64,000 bases of DNA from an uncultured Porphyromonadaceae bacterium (GTDB lineage: Bacteria > Bacteroidota > Bacteroidia > Bacteroidales > Muribaculaceae). Where the stretch lies: contig CANPGB010000003.1 in the NCBI GenBank assembly GCA_947573485.1, forward strand, positions 1 through 64,000, given 5' to 3'. The translations under genes were made by a program, and so were the position numbers. Below are positions 23,634-33,337 of this stretch, piece after piece. Below the pieces are notes generated by a model. The model searched no databases, was not told where the DNA came from, and was given only the letters and a program-made list of their open reading frames with translations. Position 1 is the first letter of the stretch. Each line of letters begins with the position of its first letter.

Positions 23634-25738
23634 AGAGGAAGCGAGAGGATGAAACGCGCACCCTTGCGGTAGCTCATGTCAACGCTCAGGCTGCCGCCCT
23701 GCAGGCGTGCGAGAAGCCGTGAGATATAAAGCCCGAGACCGCAGCCGCTCACCGAGGGGTCGAGCTGCTTGAAGCGGGCAAATATGTTTTCTTCCTGACC
23801 CTCGGGTATGCCTATGCCGGTATCGGTTACTACAAAAAGCATAGCTTGCCCGTCGGCCGAGGGGTGCGCCTCGAAGGTGATAGTACCCTTGGCAGTGAAT
23901 TTTGCCGCATTGGAGAGCAGGTTGATAAGCACCTGCACGAGGCGCTCGGGGTCGGCATTCACTGTAAGGCCGTTGAGACCCGCGGGGTCGAAAATAAGCC
24001 GCACATCGGGGTTGTGGGGGTGGCTACGGTCGAATACATTGTCGAAAGCGAGGGTGCACACCTGGCGAACATCCACGGGCTTGACGTCGACAACCATATT
24101 ACCGTTCTCGAGGGCGGCGATATCGAGCACATCGTTCACAAGCCTGAGCACAAGGCGGGTGTTGAGGTCTATGGTGTGAGCGAAGCGGTCGAGATAGTTG
24201 CGCTTTTCGTCGGGGATGCAGTCGACTATCAGACGCGAATATTCGGCTATGGCAGCCAGAGGCGTCTTTACCTCGTGGCTCATGTTGTTTATAAAGTCGG
24301 TCTTGAGTTTGTCGGCGCTGTGAGCCTGGTCGCGGGCTTTGATAAGCTCCTGCTGGGTGGCCTGCAAGTCATTACGCTCGTTGCGCAGATGCGTTACCGC
24401 AAGCCTCAGTTCTGCGGCCAGGCGGCGGCTCTTCCTGTTCTGGCGGTACATGAAGATTACCGCCCCCACAAGCATGAGCAAAGCAAGCACGGCAATTCCT
24501 ATCACAATCAGATGTTGCTGCCGGGCAGCCTCTTTCTCATACTCCAGTTGCTCGGAGTGGGCACTGCGCAGACGCGTCACATAGTCGAGGAGTTTTATTT
24601 CACGGTCGCGCTCATCGCCGCTGTTGCGCAGGCGCTCAAGCGAGAGGCGGTAGAGGTTCCCGACGGCCTCCTGGTGCACGGCATCATTGCCCGAGGCAAT
24701 GGCGGCAGAGTCGAGCTCAGAGTAGAGGTGGAAGAGCAGGCGGCTGTTGGCAGGATGATTTATAGCCTTGCGCAGCAGAGGTATAGCCTCGGCATGGTGG
24801 CCGGTAGCCATAAGGTACGAAGCCTCGGCACGCGGATTCGATTCCATGTCGGCGGCAACGAGCTTGTTTTCAGAAGCGAGGTCTAAAATAGCCCGGTGAT
24901 ACTGCTCCACTTCGGCAGGCGTGAGCACCCGGTGATTGCCGAGCATACGGCGGTAGCAGGTATAGCGGTTCTGCTGCATGCGGCGGTAGCGGCGACCCTG
25001 CTCGGCGTATGCTATGGCCAGAGAGTCAATTATATTAAGCGTCTTTTTATCGGTAGCCACAGCCTCGGCAGCCTTGCCATTGTTGGTGAAAGTTATGGCA
25101 GCCCGGGTGTAGATAAGATTGCGCACGGCGCCCATAGGCAGCGGACTGTGCTCCACAAGCTGCTCCAGTTCACCCGCATAAAGGGTAAGCAGATCGCCCT
25201 GGGTGCTCTCGGCAATGCGCGTGCACAACGCGTAGAGAAGCTTTATGCGGTCGGCGAGATCTTCGGGAGCCTCAAAGATATGGCGCAGCATAAGATTCTG
25301 CGTAGCCGAAGCCGAGTCGGTGGGATTGGCGCGCAGAAAAAGCTCGGAGCGGAGAAGGTCGACAAACAACGATATTTCGTCGACGCGGGGGTCGGACCCC
25401 AACGCGCGCAGACGCATCTGCAGCGAGTCGAGGGCCGCATCATCTCTGTGCCGGAGATTGGCAAGATACATTATAGCCTGCAGCTGGGCAGTGGTATCGG
25501 CAGCCGATTCAGCGGCCGCAAGCACACGTTCGGCAGCGGATACACGCGCAGGCACTCCCTGCGAAAGGTCAAGGATATTGAAGAGCACTGCCACACTGTC
25601 GGCGCTCCCGGCAGCGACGGCAAGCCGCCGCTCAAGGCTGTCGGTAATCTCTGACCGGCGGTCGGCGGCTACTGCCTCACGCAAGCCCAACGCGAATAAT
25701 ACTATTAAGGGCAGAAGCCCCCGGAGGATATATCTCAT
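23630..25738 (-). CDS. Sensor histidine kinase with periplasmic helical-repeat sensor
   Basis: The 702-residue protein starts with a signal/anchor (LRGLLPLIVLFALGLREAVA). About 380 residues of helical, TPR-like periplasmic domain follow, then a transmembrane helix (LIVIGIAVLALLMLVGAVIFMY) and a coiled coil. The kinase core is complete: the H box in MSHEVKTPLAAIAEYSRLI (His at about 486), the N box INLLSNAAKFT, the G1 box DTGIGIPEG, the F region FARFKQ, and the G2 box GCGLGLYISRLL. No receiver or DNA-binding domain is attached and no regulator is adjacent, so it is an orphan kinase. ATG 25738 was chosen because it begins the signal segment. Its end overlaps tamL by 4 bases. Confidence 0.92.
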   Translation of the reverse strand: MRYILRGLLPLIVLFALGLREAVAADRRSEITDSLERRLAVAAGSADSVAVLFNILDLSQGVPARVSAAERVLAAAESAADTTAQLQAIMYLANLRHRDDAALDSLQMRLRALGSDPRVDEISLFVDLLRSELFLRANPTDSASATQNLMLRHIFEAPEDLADRIKLLYALCTRIAESTQGDLLTLYAGELEQLVEHSPLPMGAVRNLIYTRAAITFTNNGKAAEAVATDKKTLNIIDSLAIAYAEQGRRYRRMQQNRYTCYRRMLGNHRVLTPAEVEQYHRAILDLASENKLVAADMESNPRAEASYLMATGHHAEAIPLLRKAINHPANSRLLFHLYSELDSAAIASGNDAVHQEAVGNLYRLSLERLRNSGDERDREIKLLDYVTRLRSAHSEQLEYEKEAARQQHLIVIGIAVLALLMLVGAVIFMYRQNRKSRRLAAELRLAVTHLRNERNDLQATQQELIKARDQAHSADKLKTDFINNMSHEVKTPLAAIAEYSRLIVDCIPDEKRNYLDRFAHTIDLNTRLVLRLVNDVLDIAALENGNMVVDVKPVDVRQVCTLAFDNVFDRSHPHNPDVRLIFDPAGLNGLTVNADPERLVQVLINLLSNAAKFTAKGTITFEAHPSADGQAMLFVVTDTGIGIPEGQEENIFARFKQLDPSVSGCGLGLYISRLLARLQGGSLSVDMSYRKGARFILSLPL

Positions 25739-25759
25739 TCCAAAATTCTTTGTAGAGGG

Positions 25760-25767
25760 CAAAGTTA
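25760..25767 (-). promoter_or_regulatory. -7 box TAACTTTG for the kinase-tamL-gph operon
   Basis: A TAnnTTTG match on the minus strand about 22 bases upstream of the ATG at 25738; it supports that start. Confidence 0.55.
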
Positions 25768-25871
25768 CGAAATTAATTTGAATATGAGCCCGCAACTTGC
25801 ACTTACAATGTATTCCTCTTGCCTCGCCTTTGCCGCCCGCAGCAGTCTGCCGTCAAGCAGCCCGCATCGCC

Positions 25872-25913
25872 GCCCTCTCAGCTTTGAAGTCGTGCGAGGG
25901 CAGAAAGCCCGAG
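25872..25913. repeat. Dispersed repeat copy (CCCTCT...GAGGGC...AAAGCCCGAG)
   Basis: It matches, with few differences, the tandem units at 62749-62790 and 62841-62882. It contains the inverted arms GCCCTC/GAGGGC and a trailing AAAGCCCGAG. Confidence 0.6.
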
Positions 25914-26035
25914 TTGAGTAGCTTCTCCTCCCCCGCGGAGGTGCGGTACCGGACGCTCTTCACTGCATAATTGCCGGGCAATCATGCGTTAAAACCTCAA
26001 AACTTAATATTTGAAACACCTACCCCCTCAGGCAC

Positions 26036-26295
26036 AAAAAAAAGTCCGCACTCGTTTCGTCAACGGGTTAGGACCTAAGCCAAAAGGCAAGTTGTGATTC
26101 AAGAAATGTTGTTTAAGATAATGTGCCTTTGTGTAGAGATTATATCATACTTACTTACGTTGCGCTTAGTAACATCCTATCTCTACACTGGGGGCCGACT
26201 GTCATCACGACGTTGGCTTGCAGTGTTTGCCTTTGCTTAGATCAATTTAAGTGTGTAAATAATTAAGGGTCTAAGTAAGGCCAAGGTGTTATAAA
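26036..26295 (-). ncRNA. Candidate small structured RNA (~260 nt, possibly 6S-like)
   Basis: A minus-strand unit with promoter TTTG, 20 bases, then TAACTTTG (26309-26302). It ends in a U8 run preceded by a GTCC/GGAC-based hairpin (26074-26044). The body is closed by a long-range stem: CTAAGC plus AAAGGCAA (26240-26227) with TTGCCTTT plus GCTTAG (26090-26075). A distal perfect 10-bp stem GTGTAGAGAT/ATCTCTACAC (26188-26179 with 26140-26131) caps it, with largely unpaired flanks between. An elongated rod with an internal bubble is the general shape of 6S RNA; identity is not proven. It fills most of the gap between the sensor kinase and the sigma-54 regulator. Confidence 0.5.
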
Positions 26296-26301
26296 GCACT
26301 G

Positions 26302-26334
26302 CAAAGTTACTCACTTTTTTCGGCCCCAACAAAT
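26302..26334 (-). promoter_or_regulatory. Promoter of the candidate RNA at 26.2 kb
   Basis: Minus-strand TTTG followed by 20 bases and TAACTTTG. Confidence 0.55.
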
Positions 26335-26443
26335 TTAATTTCAAGCAGATTAACAAATATAACGATTATTAACTATCAGATACATATTTTTAGAATACCT
26401 CGTCACACCCGCCGATTTATTTGGCATTACGCACGCTTATGTG

Positions 26444-26451
26444 TAATTTTG
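26444..26451 (+). promoter_or_regulatory. -7 box TAATTTTG for the sigma-54 regulator
   Basis: A TAnnTTTG match 20 bases upstream of the ATG, with TTTG another 20 bases further upstream. Confidence 0.6.
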
Positions 26452-26470
26452 CCTCTATAAATCAAGTGCT

Positions 26471-27799
<1,329 letters not shown>

Positions 27800-27852
27800 T
27801 TCCCGCCAAAAAAATGTAATACGCTGTTTTATAAAATTTTACATAGCCGCGC

Positions 27853-27876
27853 GGGCGCGATATATCGCGCCCCTAC
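27853..27876 (-). repeat. REP-like palindrome between regulator and kinase
   Basis: On the minus strand it reads GTAG followed by GGGCGCGA-TATA-TCGCGCCC, a perfect 8-bp hairpin led by GTAG. It has the same head as the REP-like units in mod and DUF4391, with a different stem. Confidence 0.55.
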
Positions 27877-27883
27877 AGGCCAC

Positions 27884-27914
27884 TCCTAACCCCTAACCCC
27901 TAACTCCTAACCCC
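27884..27914 (+). repeat. Telomere-like CCTAACCCC tandem repeat
   Basis: About four units of CCTAACCCC/CCTAACTCC directly abut the first codon of the following kinase gene. A similar tract lies at 63576-63610. Confidence 0.7.
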
Positions 27915-27916
27915 TT

Positions 27917-29166
27917 TTGCCCCTCCGCGTTCTTTTCACCGCCTTCATAGTGCTGCAGCTCCCCGTCTACGCCGCCCTCATGGCACTGAGCTACCGCACA
28001 CACCCGACGCTCTTCTATGGCGCCGAGATACTCCTGTTGATTGACATCGCCGCCGCCATTGCCTTCTACCGGCGCGTGATGAGGCCACTACGCACCCTCG
28101 GCGACGCACTCGACCACCTGCGCAGCCAGGACTGGAATATGGCTCTACGCCCCACTGGGCAGCCCGAAGTCGACCGCCTCGTGGGCGTTTTCAACGCCAT
28201 GATGCAGAGCCTCCACGACCAGCGCGTGCTCATGCGCGAGCAGACCCACTTCCTAACCCTGCTCGTCGACGTATCTCCCGCCGGCATCGTAGTTTGCGAC
28301 TTCGACGGAAGCACCCTCATGCGCAACCCCGCCGCCGACCGCCTGTTGGGCAAAGACACCCTCCCCGCATCGCTGCGCGCCCTCCCCGACGGCGGTACAA
28401 CAACGCTCCGCCTCCCCGACGGCAAAATACTCCAGGCCGCCCGCCGCCATTTCGTGCAGGAAGGCGTAAAGCGCACTTTCTACACCGTCGAAAACATTAC
28501 ATCAGCCGTCGACATGGCCGAAAAAGAAGCTTACGACAAGCTCATACGCCTCATGGCTCACGAGGTAAATAACACCGTGGCCGGACTCAGCACCGCCCTC
28601 GACACCCTCGTGAGCGGAGACCCCGACACCGACGAGCTCCTCGGCGCTTGCCGCGACCGCGCACTCGCCCTCAGCGACTTCATAGGCCGCTTTGCCGAAG
28701 TCGTTAAAATTCCCGCACCACGCCCCGAAGAAATCGACCTCGCTGCCGCTGTAAGGCGTTTCAGCCCCTTCCTCGAAAGCCTCTGCACAACCTTGGGTGC
28801 AAGTTTCTCAACACACATCCCCGACACGCCCATAGCCGTGAGCGCAGACGCCACAATGCTCGAGCAGGTGCTCGTCAACATCGTAAAAAACGGTGCCGAG
28901 AGCGCCGGTGCAGGCGGAAAGTGAGCCTCTCGACCTGGGCAAATCCGCCCTCGCTCACCGTTACAGACAACGGCCCCGGCATCGACGATGCCAAGGCCGC
29001 TAAAATTTTCACGCCCTTCTTCACCGACAAACCCGACGGTCAGGGCATAGGGCTTACTTTTGTTCGTGAGGCCCTCCGCAGGCACAACTGCGAGTTCTCG
29101 CTCGCCACCGACCGTGCCGACGGCCTCACGCGCTTCACAATAGTCTTTACCAGTTCTGCAAGATAA
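27917..29166 (+). pseudogene. Sensor histidine kinase split by a frame change
   Basis: The first frame (27917-28924, 335 residues) holds two membrane helices (about 6-22 and 34-50), a HAMP-like linker, a PAS-like region (TLLVDVSPAGIVVCDFDG), the H box LMAHEVNNTVAGLS (His at about 216) and the N box NIVKNGAES. It stops at TGA 28922-28924. The second frame (GTG 28921 to 29166) begins at that stop with a GTGA overlap. It contains exactly the missing G1 box (TDNGPGIDD), F region and G2 box (GQGIGLTFVREA). A -1 shift restores one normal kinase. The first frame has only a TTG start right after a CCTAACCCC repeat, so the native 5' end may be lost. It could be a mutation, an assembly error, coupled halves or recoding. 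Confidence 0.75.
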
Positions 29167-31000
29167 GAATCTCGCGCGGAGCGAAAGTCATCTCAGGCTC
29201 TATGCTTATCTTCCGCCCCGTGAGAGCATCGGTCCACACCGAGCCGTAAGGCAGAGCCTCGGCGGTGCGCTCCATGCCCAATTTAAGCTCGCGCGAGGTG
29301 CCGTTGAGGAGCACAGCCACAGTGCGGTCGCCCAAGGTGCGGGTGAAAGTATAGAGGCCGTCCTGCGGCATGAAATGCTTCAGCGAGCCGTGGGCTATTA
29401 CCTCGTTGGCCTCGCCACGGCGCCACTGCAACACCTTCGAGAGGAAGTCCCAAGCCTCGTTCTGCTGCGGGGTGCGCCCCTCGCGGGTGAAAGCGTTTAT
29501 GCTGTCGCCGGGGAATCCGCCGGGGAAATCAAGACGGATATAGCCGTCCGACCCCTCCTTGCTGCCGTGCATCAGCAGTTCGGTGCCATAGTAAATCTGA
29601 GGTATGCCGCGCGAGGTAAGCAGGAAGGTCTGCGCCTGCTTCCACGCACCCAGGTCGTCGGGAAGCTCAAGCAGGAAGCGGTCGGAGTCATGGTTATCGA
29701 GGAAGGTGAGTATGTGCTGAGGGTCGGGGAAGAGGAAATCCTGAGCTAAGTGGTCGTAAACATGGTTGAGGCCTTCCCAGGGCGTGGTCTCGCCGTTGAA
29801 AGCCTTGCGACCGTTCTGGATAAAGAAGAAATCCATGACCGTGGGCAGCCCCGTGTCGCGCGGGTTAAGCTTATTGCCGCGCTGCCAGAAAGCGCTGCCC
29901 GCCTCATTGGCATACCAGCACTCTCCAACGATATTGAAATTAGGATACTCGCGGAGCACCTCACGGTTCCACTCGGCCATGCCGTCGAGGTCGGCATAGG
30001 GGTAGGTATCCATACGTATACCGTCGATTTTCGTCGATTCAATCCACCATATCGAGTTCTGAATCAAATACTTCATAAGGTGCGGATTGCGCTGGTTGAG
30101 GTCAGGCATGCCACGCACGAACCAGCCGTTGACCGTGCGGTCGAGGTCATAGTCCGACACATAGGGGTCGTGAACCGTAGTGAGGCGGAAATTCGTGGTC
30201 ACATCGCCCGAAGGGTGGTTGAGCCAGTCGGCAGACGGCATATCCTCAACCCACGGGTGAGCCACACCGCTGTGGTTGAAAATCATATCCATAACCACTT
30301 TCAGGCCCTTGCCGTGAGCCTTCTCTATGAGGCTCACATAGTCGGCATTGGTGCCGAAGCGAGGGTCAATGCGGTAGTAGTTCGTTGTCGCATAGCCGTG
30401 GTACGAGCCACCGGGCATATCGTTCTCAAGCACAGGGCAGAGCCACAGAGCAGTCACACCGAGCGAATCAAGATAATCAAGATGATTTTCAATACCCTTG
30501 ATGTCGCCGCCATGGCGCGCGTTGGGCTTGCTGCGGTCAACCTCAGCGGCATAGCGCAGCCCCTCGCCCTTGTAGTCGCCACCCTTGGCAAAGCGGTCGG
30601 GCATCATGAGGTATAGCACATCCGAGGCATCGAAGCCGCCGTGCTCCCGTGCACCCTCGCTGCGCGCCTTGAGCTCGTAAGGCACAGTAGAGCTGCGCTT
30701 ACCCTCCGAGAAACGTATATCCATAGTCCCCGGACGGGCATCGTCGCCTATCACAAAATAGAGAAGCTTGTAGTTGGGGCTGTCGAGCGAAACCTGCTCG
30801 GCAAGGCGAACTCCGGCATAGTCTACCGACGCCTCGGCGGCGGCGATCCCCGGCCCCGTGATCATCACCTGCAGGGTGTCGTTGGCCATACCCGTCCACC
30901 AGTACGGCGGCTCAACATTAGTTACCTGAGGCCCTTTGGCCCCGAAAGCTGCTGCCGCTCCGGCGAGCAGTCCCAGCGATATGCTTAGAATCTTCTTCAT
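29147..31000 (-). CDS. susA: SusA-like neopullulanase/alpha-amylase (GH13)
   Basis: A secreted, probably periplasmic, glycoside hydrolase family 13 enzyme that cleaves starch-derived maltooligosaccharides, pullulan or cyclodextrins. The protein has 617 residues, the same size as SusA as I recall it. It has a signal peptide (ILSISLGLLAGAAAAFG), an N-terminal beta domain to about 120, then the barrel. GH13 motifs are DMIFNHSG (about 237-244), DGIRMDTYPY with the nucleophile Asp at about 329, GECWY with the acid Glu at about 357, and FLDNHDSDR at about 431. No susB-G or other starch-utilisation genes are adjacent, so it stands alone here. Its C-terminus overlaps the end of the kinase by about 20 bases (convergent). 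Confidence 0.93.
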   Translation of the reverse strand: MKKILSISLGLLAGAAAAFGAKGPQVTNVEPPYWWTGMANDTLQVMITGPGIAAAEASVDYAGVRLAEQVSLDSPNYKLLYFVIGDDARPGTMDIRFSEGKRSSTVPYELKARSEGAREHGGFDASDVLYLMMPDRFAKGGDYKGEGLRYAAEVDRSKPNARHGGDIKGIENHLDYLDSLGVTALWLCPVLENDMPGGSYHGYATTNYYRIDPRFGTNADYVSLIEKAHGKGLKVVMDMIFNHSGVAHPWVEDMPSADWLNHPSGDVTTNFRLTTVHDPYVSDYDLDRTVNGWFVRGMPDLNQRNPHLMKYLIQNSIWWIESTKIDGIRMDTYPYADLDGMAEWNREVLREYPNFNIVGECWYANEAGSAFWQRGNKLNPRDTGLPTVMDFFFIQNGRKAFNGETTPWEGLNHVYDHLAQDFLFPDPQHILTFLDNHDSDRFLLELPDDLGAWKQAQTFLLTSRGIPQIYYGTELLMHGSKEGSDGYIRLDFPGGFPGDSINAFTREGRTPQQNEAWDFLSKVLQWRRGEANEVIAHGSLKHFMPQDGLYTFTRTLGDRTVAVLLNGTSRELKLGMERTAEALPYGSVWTDALTGRKISIEPEMTFAPREILILQNW

Positions 31001-31128
31001 GGTTTTTAGAGGGTGAGTAAGTAAGTCGGCAACAAAATTACGAAATTTCTGCCGTCGGCAAAAATTCTTCTTATTCCTCCTTTGACAATTGGCATTTTAT
31101 TATTAAATTCGCGGCAAAATCTAATGCT

Positions 31129-31935
31129 ATGCGCCTCATTTTCGGCCTCATACTCATAACCACTTGCTTTCTCTCCCACGCATCACACTTGCCGGAGGCC
31201 AACCCCTCTGCGCCTATTGACAACACCCCGCTCTTATCAGAGACTCACCCCTCGGCGGGCCTCCTGCTCGAATACGACACCGCCCGGGGCAGCCTCACCT
31301 GCGTCCGCACCCCGCAAGACCTCGAAAATGCCACCGGCCTCAGCCCGCAGGCTGTTGAAGTGAGAGTGCGCGACAATTCCGGCACCGCTGTGCTCTTCAA
31401 ATCCTTCGGCTGCTCGCTCTACCACTGTGTCCTCGACAACGAAACCACCATTTTGAAAGTGTGGAGCGACCTTGATTTCTCTGCCGACAACTGGTGCCTC
31501 ACCTACGACTGCGACAGCTGCCGGATCAATACCACCGGCACACCCTTTCTCACACTCACTTTTACTGCCGACGGCGTCGAAGGCAAATTATCAATGGACG
31601 GCAACGCCTTCATCTCCGGCACTGAAAATCTACCGCCGTGCCACAAAGTGCTCGACAACATCGCCAACTACAACCTCTGGCAACTCCCCGACTTTATAAG
31701 CGGCTACCTCGCACAAGCCTTGCCCACCCCACAAGTCAAAGAATTTACCCGGCAATATATTCAAAAAATAGAAGAGTCGGCAACCATGAACTCCGACCCC
31801 TTAAGCCATACATACCTCCGGCAGTCCGAAGCTTTCTTCAACTTCTTCTTGGACAATCTCCACAAAACCCTCGACATCGACGATTTGAAAAAACTCGGAG
31901 AGCTATCCACCCGGCTTTCGGGGAACAACAAATAG
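31129..31935 (+). CDS. Secreted protein of unknown function
   Basis: This 268-residue protein has a signal peptide (LIFGLILITTCFLSHA), so it is exported. The mature part is beta-rich and contains five cysteines between about residues 59 and 129 (including YDCDSCR), which could form disulfides. The C-terminal 80 residues are helical. No family is recognised. It heads a plus-strand run of small genes (31129-33331) that seem to form one unit; all are unknown. Confidence 0.7.
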   Translation: MRLIFGLILITTCFLSHASHLPEANPSAPIDNTPLLSETHPSAGLLLEYDTARGSLTCVRTPQDLENATGLSPQAVEVRVRDNSGTAVLFKSFGCSLYHCVLDNETTILKVWSDLDFSADNWCLTYDCDSCRINTTGTPFLTLTFTADGVEGKLSMDGNAFISGTENLPPCHKVLDNIANYNLWQLPDFISGYLAQALPTPQVKEFTRQYIQKIEESATMNSDPLSHTYLRQSEAFFNFFLDNLHKTLDIDDLKKLGELSTRLSGNNK

Positions 31936-31994
31936 GTCCACCGATTCTTTTGGATAGATACATCAATTCTTAATCCACAATACCGCAGATAATT

Positions 31995-32318
31995 ATGAAT
32001 CCGCCCAACTCAATCACAATGAATAATCCTGAGAAAAAAGTTTCGTTAAAGAAAGTGCTGGCGTATTGCTATCTCATCAGCGCATTTATTCTCATAGGCC
32101 TGTGCTACCAAGTTTTTTTTCTGGTGTACTTTTTCTTCAGGAGTTTAAGCCCTTTAGAGCTCTTTCTATTGCCTCTACTGCCATGGCTCCTGTATGTTGT
32201 AATCAATCACACGCTCCTAAAGCGCATTATAGACCGCAAACAATTACTTGCTTGTGAAGCAATTTCGTTCCTCGCCGAATTATTCCTGGTTTATATTTAC
32301 TGTATGACAGTCTTATGA
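31995..32318 (+). CDS. Small membrane protein (unknown)
   Basis: A protein of 107 residues with three hydrophobic segments at about 21-50, 56-75 and 84-105. MNNPEKK, eight codons in, is an alternative start. Its stop overlaps the next start by 4 bases (ATGA). No family is recognised. Confidence 0.65.
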   Translation: MNPPNSITMNNPEKKVSLKKVLAYCYLISAFILIGLCYQVFFLVYFFFRSLSPLELFLLPLLPWLLYVVINHTLLKRIIDRKQLLACEAISFLAELFLVYIYCMTVL

Positions 32319-32764
32319 ATAAATCCAAAATAATCATCTTACTGATTCTCGTCACAGCGGGAGCGTGCCTGCTGTACAATTTCACGCAGAAGCACTACGT
32401 CGAGATAATCGATGAGAAGGAACTCGATATTACAGTTGAATATCACCCTCAATTTTTTTCCATGATACATAGTCAAGAAAAGGTTGAATTATGGGAAAAA
32501 GCATATCCCGATTCCCGGGAATTAGCTGATATGAAATGGGATTTCAACCGCTATTCTTATGTGATTAGTAAAGGTCGGAGAGTGAAAGCTATGTACTACA
32601 GTGACAAGTCTACTCTTATAGACGATGAATCGCCCTACTATTGCCGCGTATGGAAAGACGGCAAAAAGTTGCTGCGGCTCGTCTATGCCGATTCTATCAC
32701 CAACACCGCTATAATTTACACCATCCCTAAGGATACTTTAATTTCCGGCATACAAGGCTGCTGA
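32315..32764 (+). CDS. Membrane-anchored periplasmic protein (unknown)
   Basis: A protein of 149 residues with an N-terminal hydrophobic helix (IIILLILVTAGACLLYNF) followed by a soluble domain. A cysteine follows AGA, but the lipobox is imperfect, so a lipoprotein is only possible. The soluble part has many Tyr and charged residues and a beta-rich end. Coupled to the genes before and after. Confidence 0.65.
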   Translation: MNKSKIIILLILVTAGACLLYNFTQKHYVEIIDEKELDITVEYHPQFFSMIHSQEKVELWEKAYPDSRELADMKWDFNRYSYVISKGRRVKAMYYSDKSTLIDDESPYYCRVWKDGKKLLRLVYADSITNTAIIYTIPKDTLISGIQGC

Positions 32765-32769
32765 TAGAT

Positions 32770-33054
32770 ATGGCGTTATTTGTTTTATTCGTGTTTTTGA
32801 GTGTCATCGGCGATGCAGCACTCATCTATAAAGGAAACCGCAAATTAGGGCTGTGCTTCCTTTCGGTTTTCGTTTTATTGGCATTGATAGTAAATGCCCT
32901 GTTCTTCGTCAAAGTTATATGCCTGCGGGGAAGGACTCCCGATGGCGAGCTCATCGAGATTACTATGTTAACAGCAATGCTCGAACTGCTTATCACACTC
33001 CTGTACTTCTTTTACAAGGCTTGCAAATATCTAATACACAAAATCCATGATTAA
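32770..33054 (+). CDS. Small membrane protein (unknown)
   Basis: A protein of 94 residues with three hydrophobic helices (about 2-17, 26-46 and 60-82) and a basic C-terminus. It begins 5 bases after the previous stop and overlaps the next gene by 8 bases. No family is recognised. Confidence 0.6.
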   Translation: MALFVLFVFLSVIGDAALIYKGNRKLGLCFLSVFVLLALIVNALFFVKVICLRGRTPDGELIEITMLTAMLELLITLLYFFYKACKYLIHKIHD

Positions 33055-33331
33055 CGATTACGATTTCTTTACCCTCGCCTTCATCTTTGTGCCGGTAATG
33101 TCGCTCTTGGCATGGGTTGTCGGCCTTAAGAAAGAGGCTCTCATATCAATTGCAATATTCGGTGTGGGCGCCCTTGCCTTCGCCTTATGCGTGTATTTCG
33201 ATGTATTCTCCATATACGGCTGGGGCGAAATGCTCATAGCAACATTTTTAAGCGACATCATATCCTTCGTATTGGCCGGGTGCATAATAGTGGAGGTCTT
33301 TAAAAAGATGTTCAACAAGAACAGGGGGTGA
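33047..33331 (+). CDS. Small membrane protein (unknown)
   Basis: A protein of 94 residues with three hydrophobic helices (about 8-25, 30-52 and 64-84) and a lysine-rich C-terminus. It is the last gene of the run and converges on the terminase gene with a 6-base gap. No family is recognised. Confidence 0.6.
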   Translation: MINDYDFFTLAFIFVPVMSLLAWVVGLKKEALISIAIFGVGALAFALCVYFDVFSIYGWGEMLIATFLSDIISFVLAGCIIVEVFKKMFNKNRG

Positions 33332-33337
33332 ATAATT

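Noticed and set aside
28905-28930. Programmed -1 frameshift in the histidine kinase
   Set aside because: No X-XXY-YYZ slippery heptamer or stimulatory structure is visible at the junction, so mutation, error or simple coupling is more likely.
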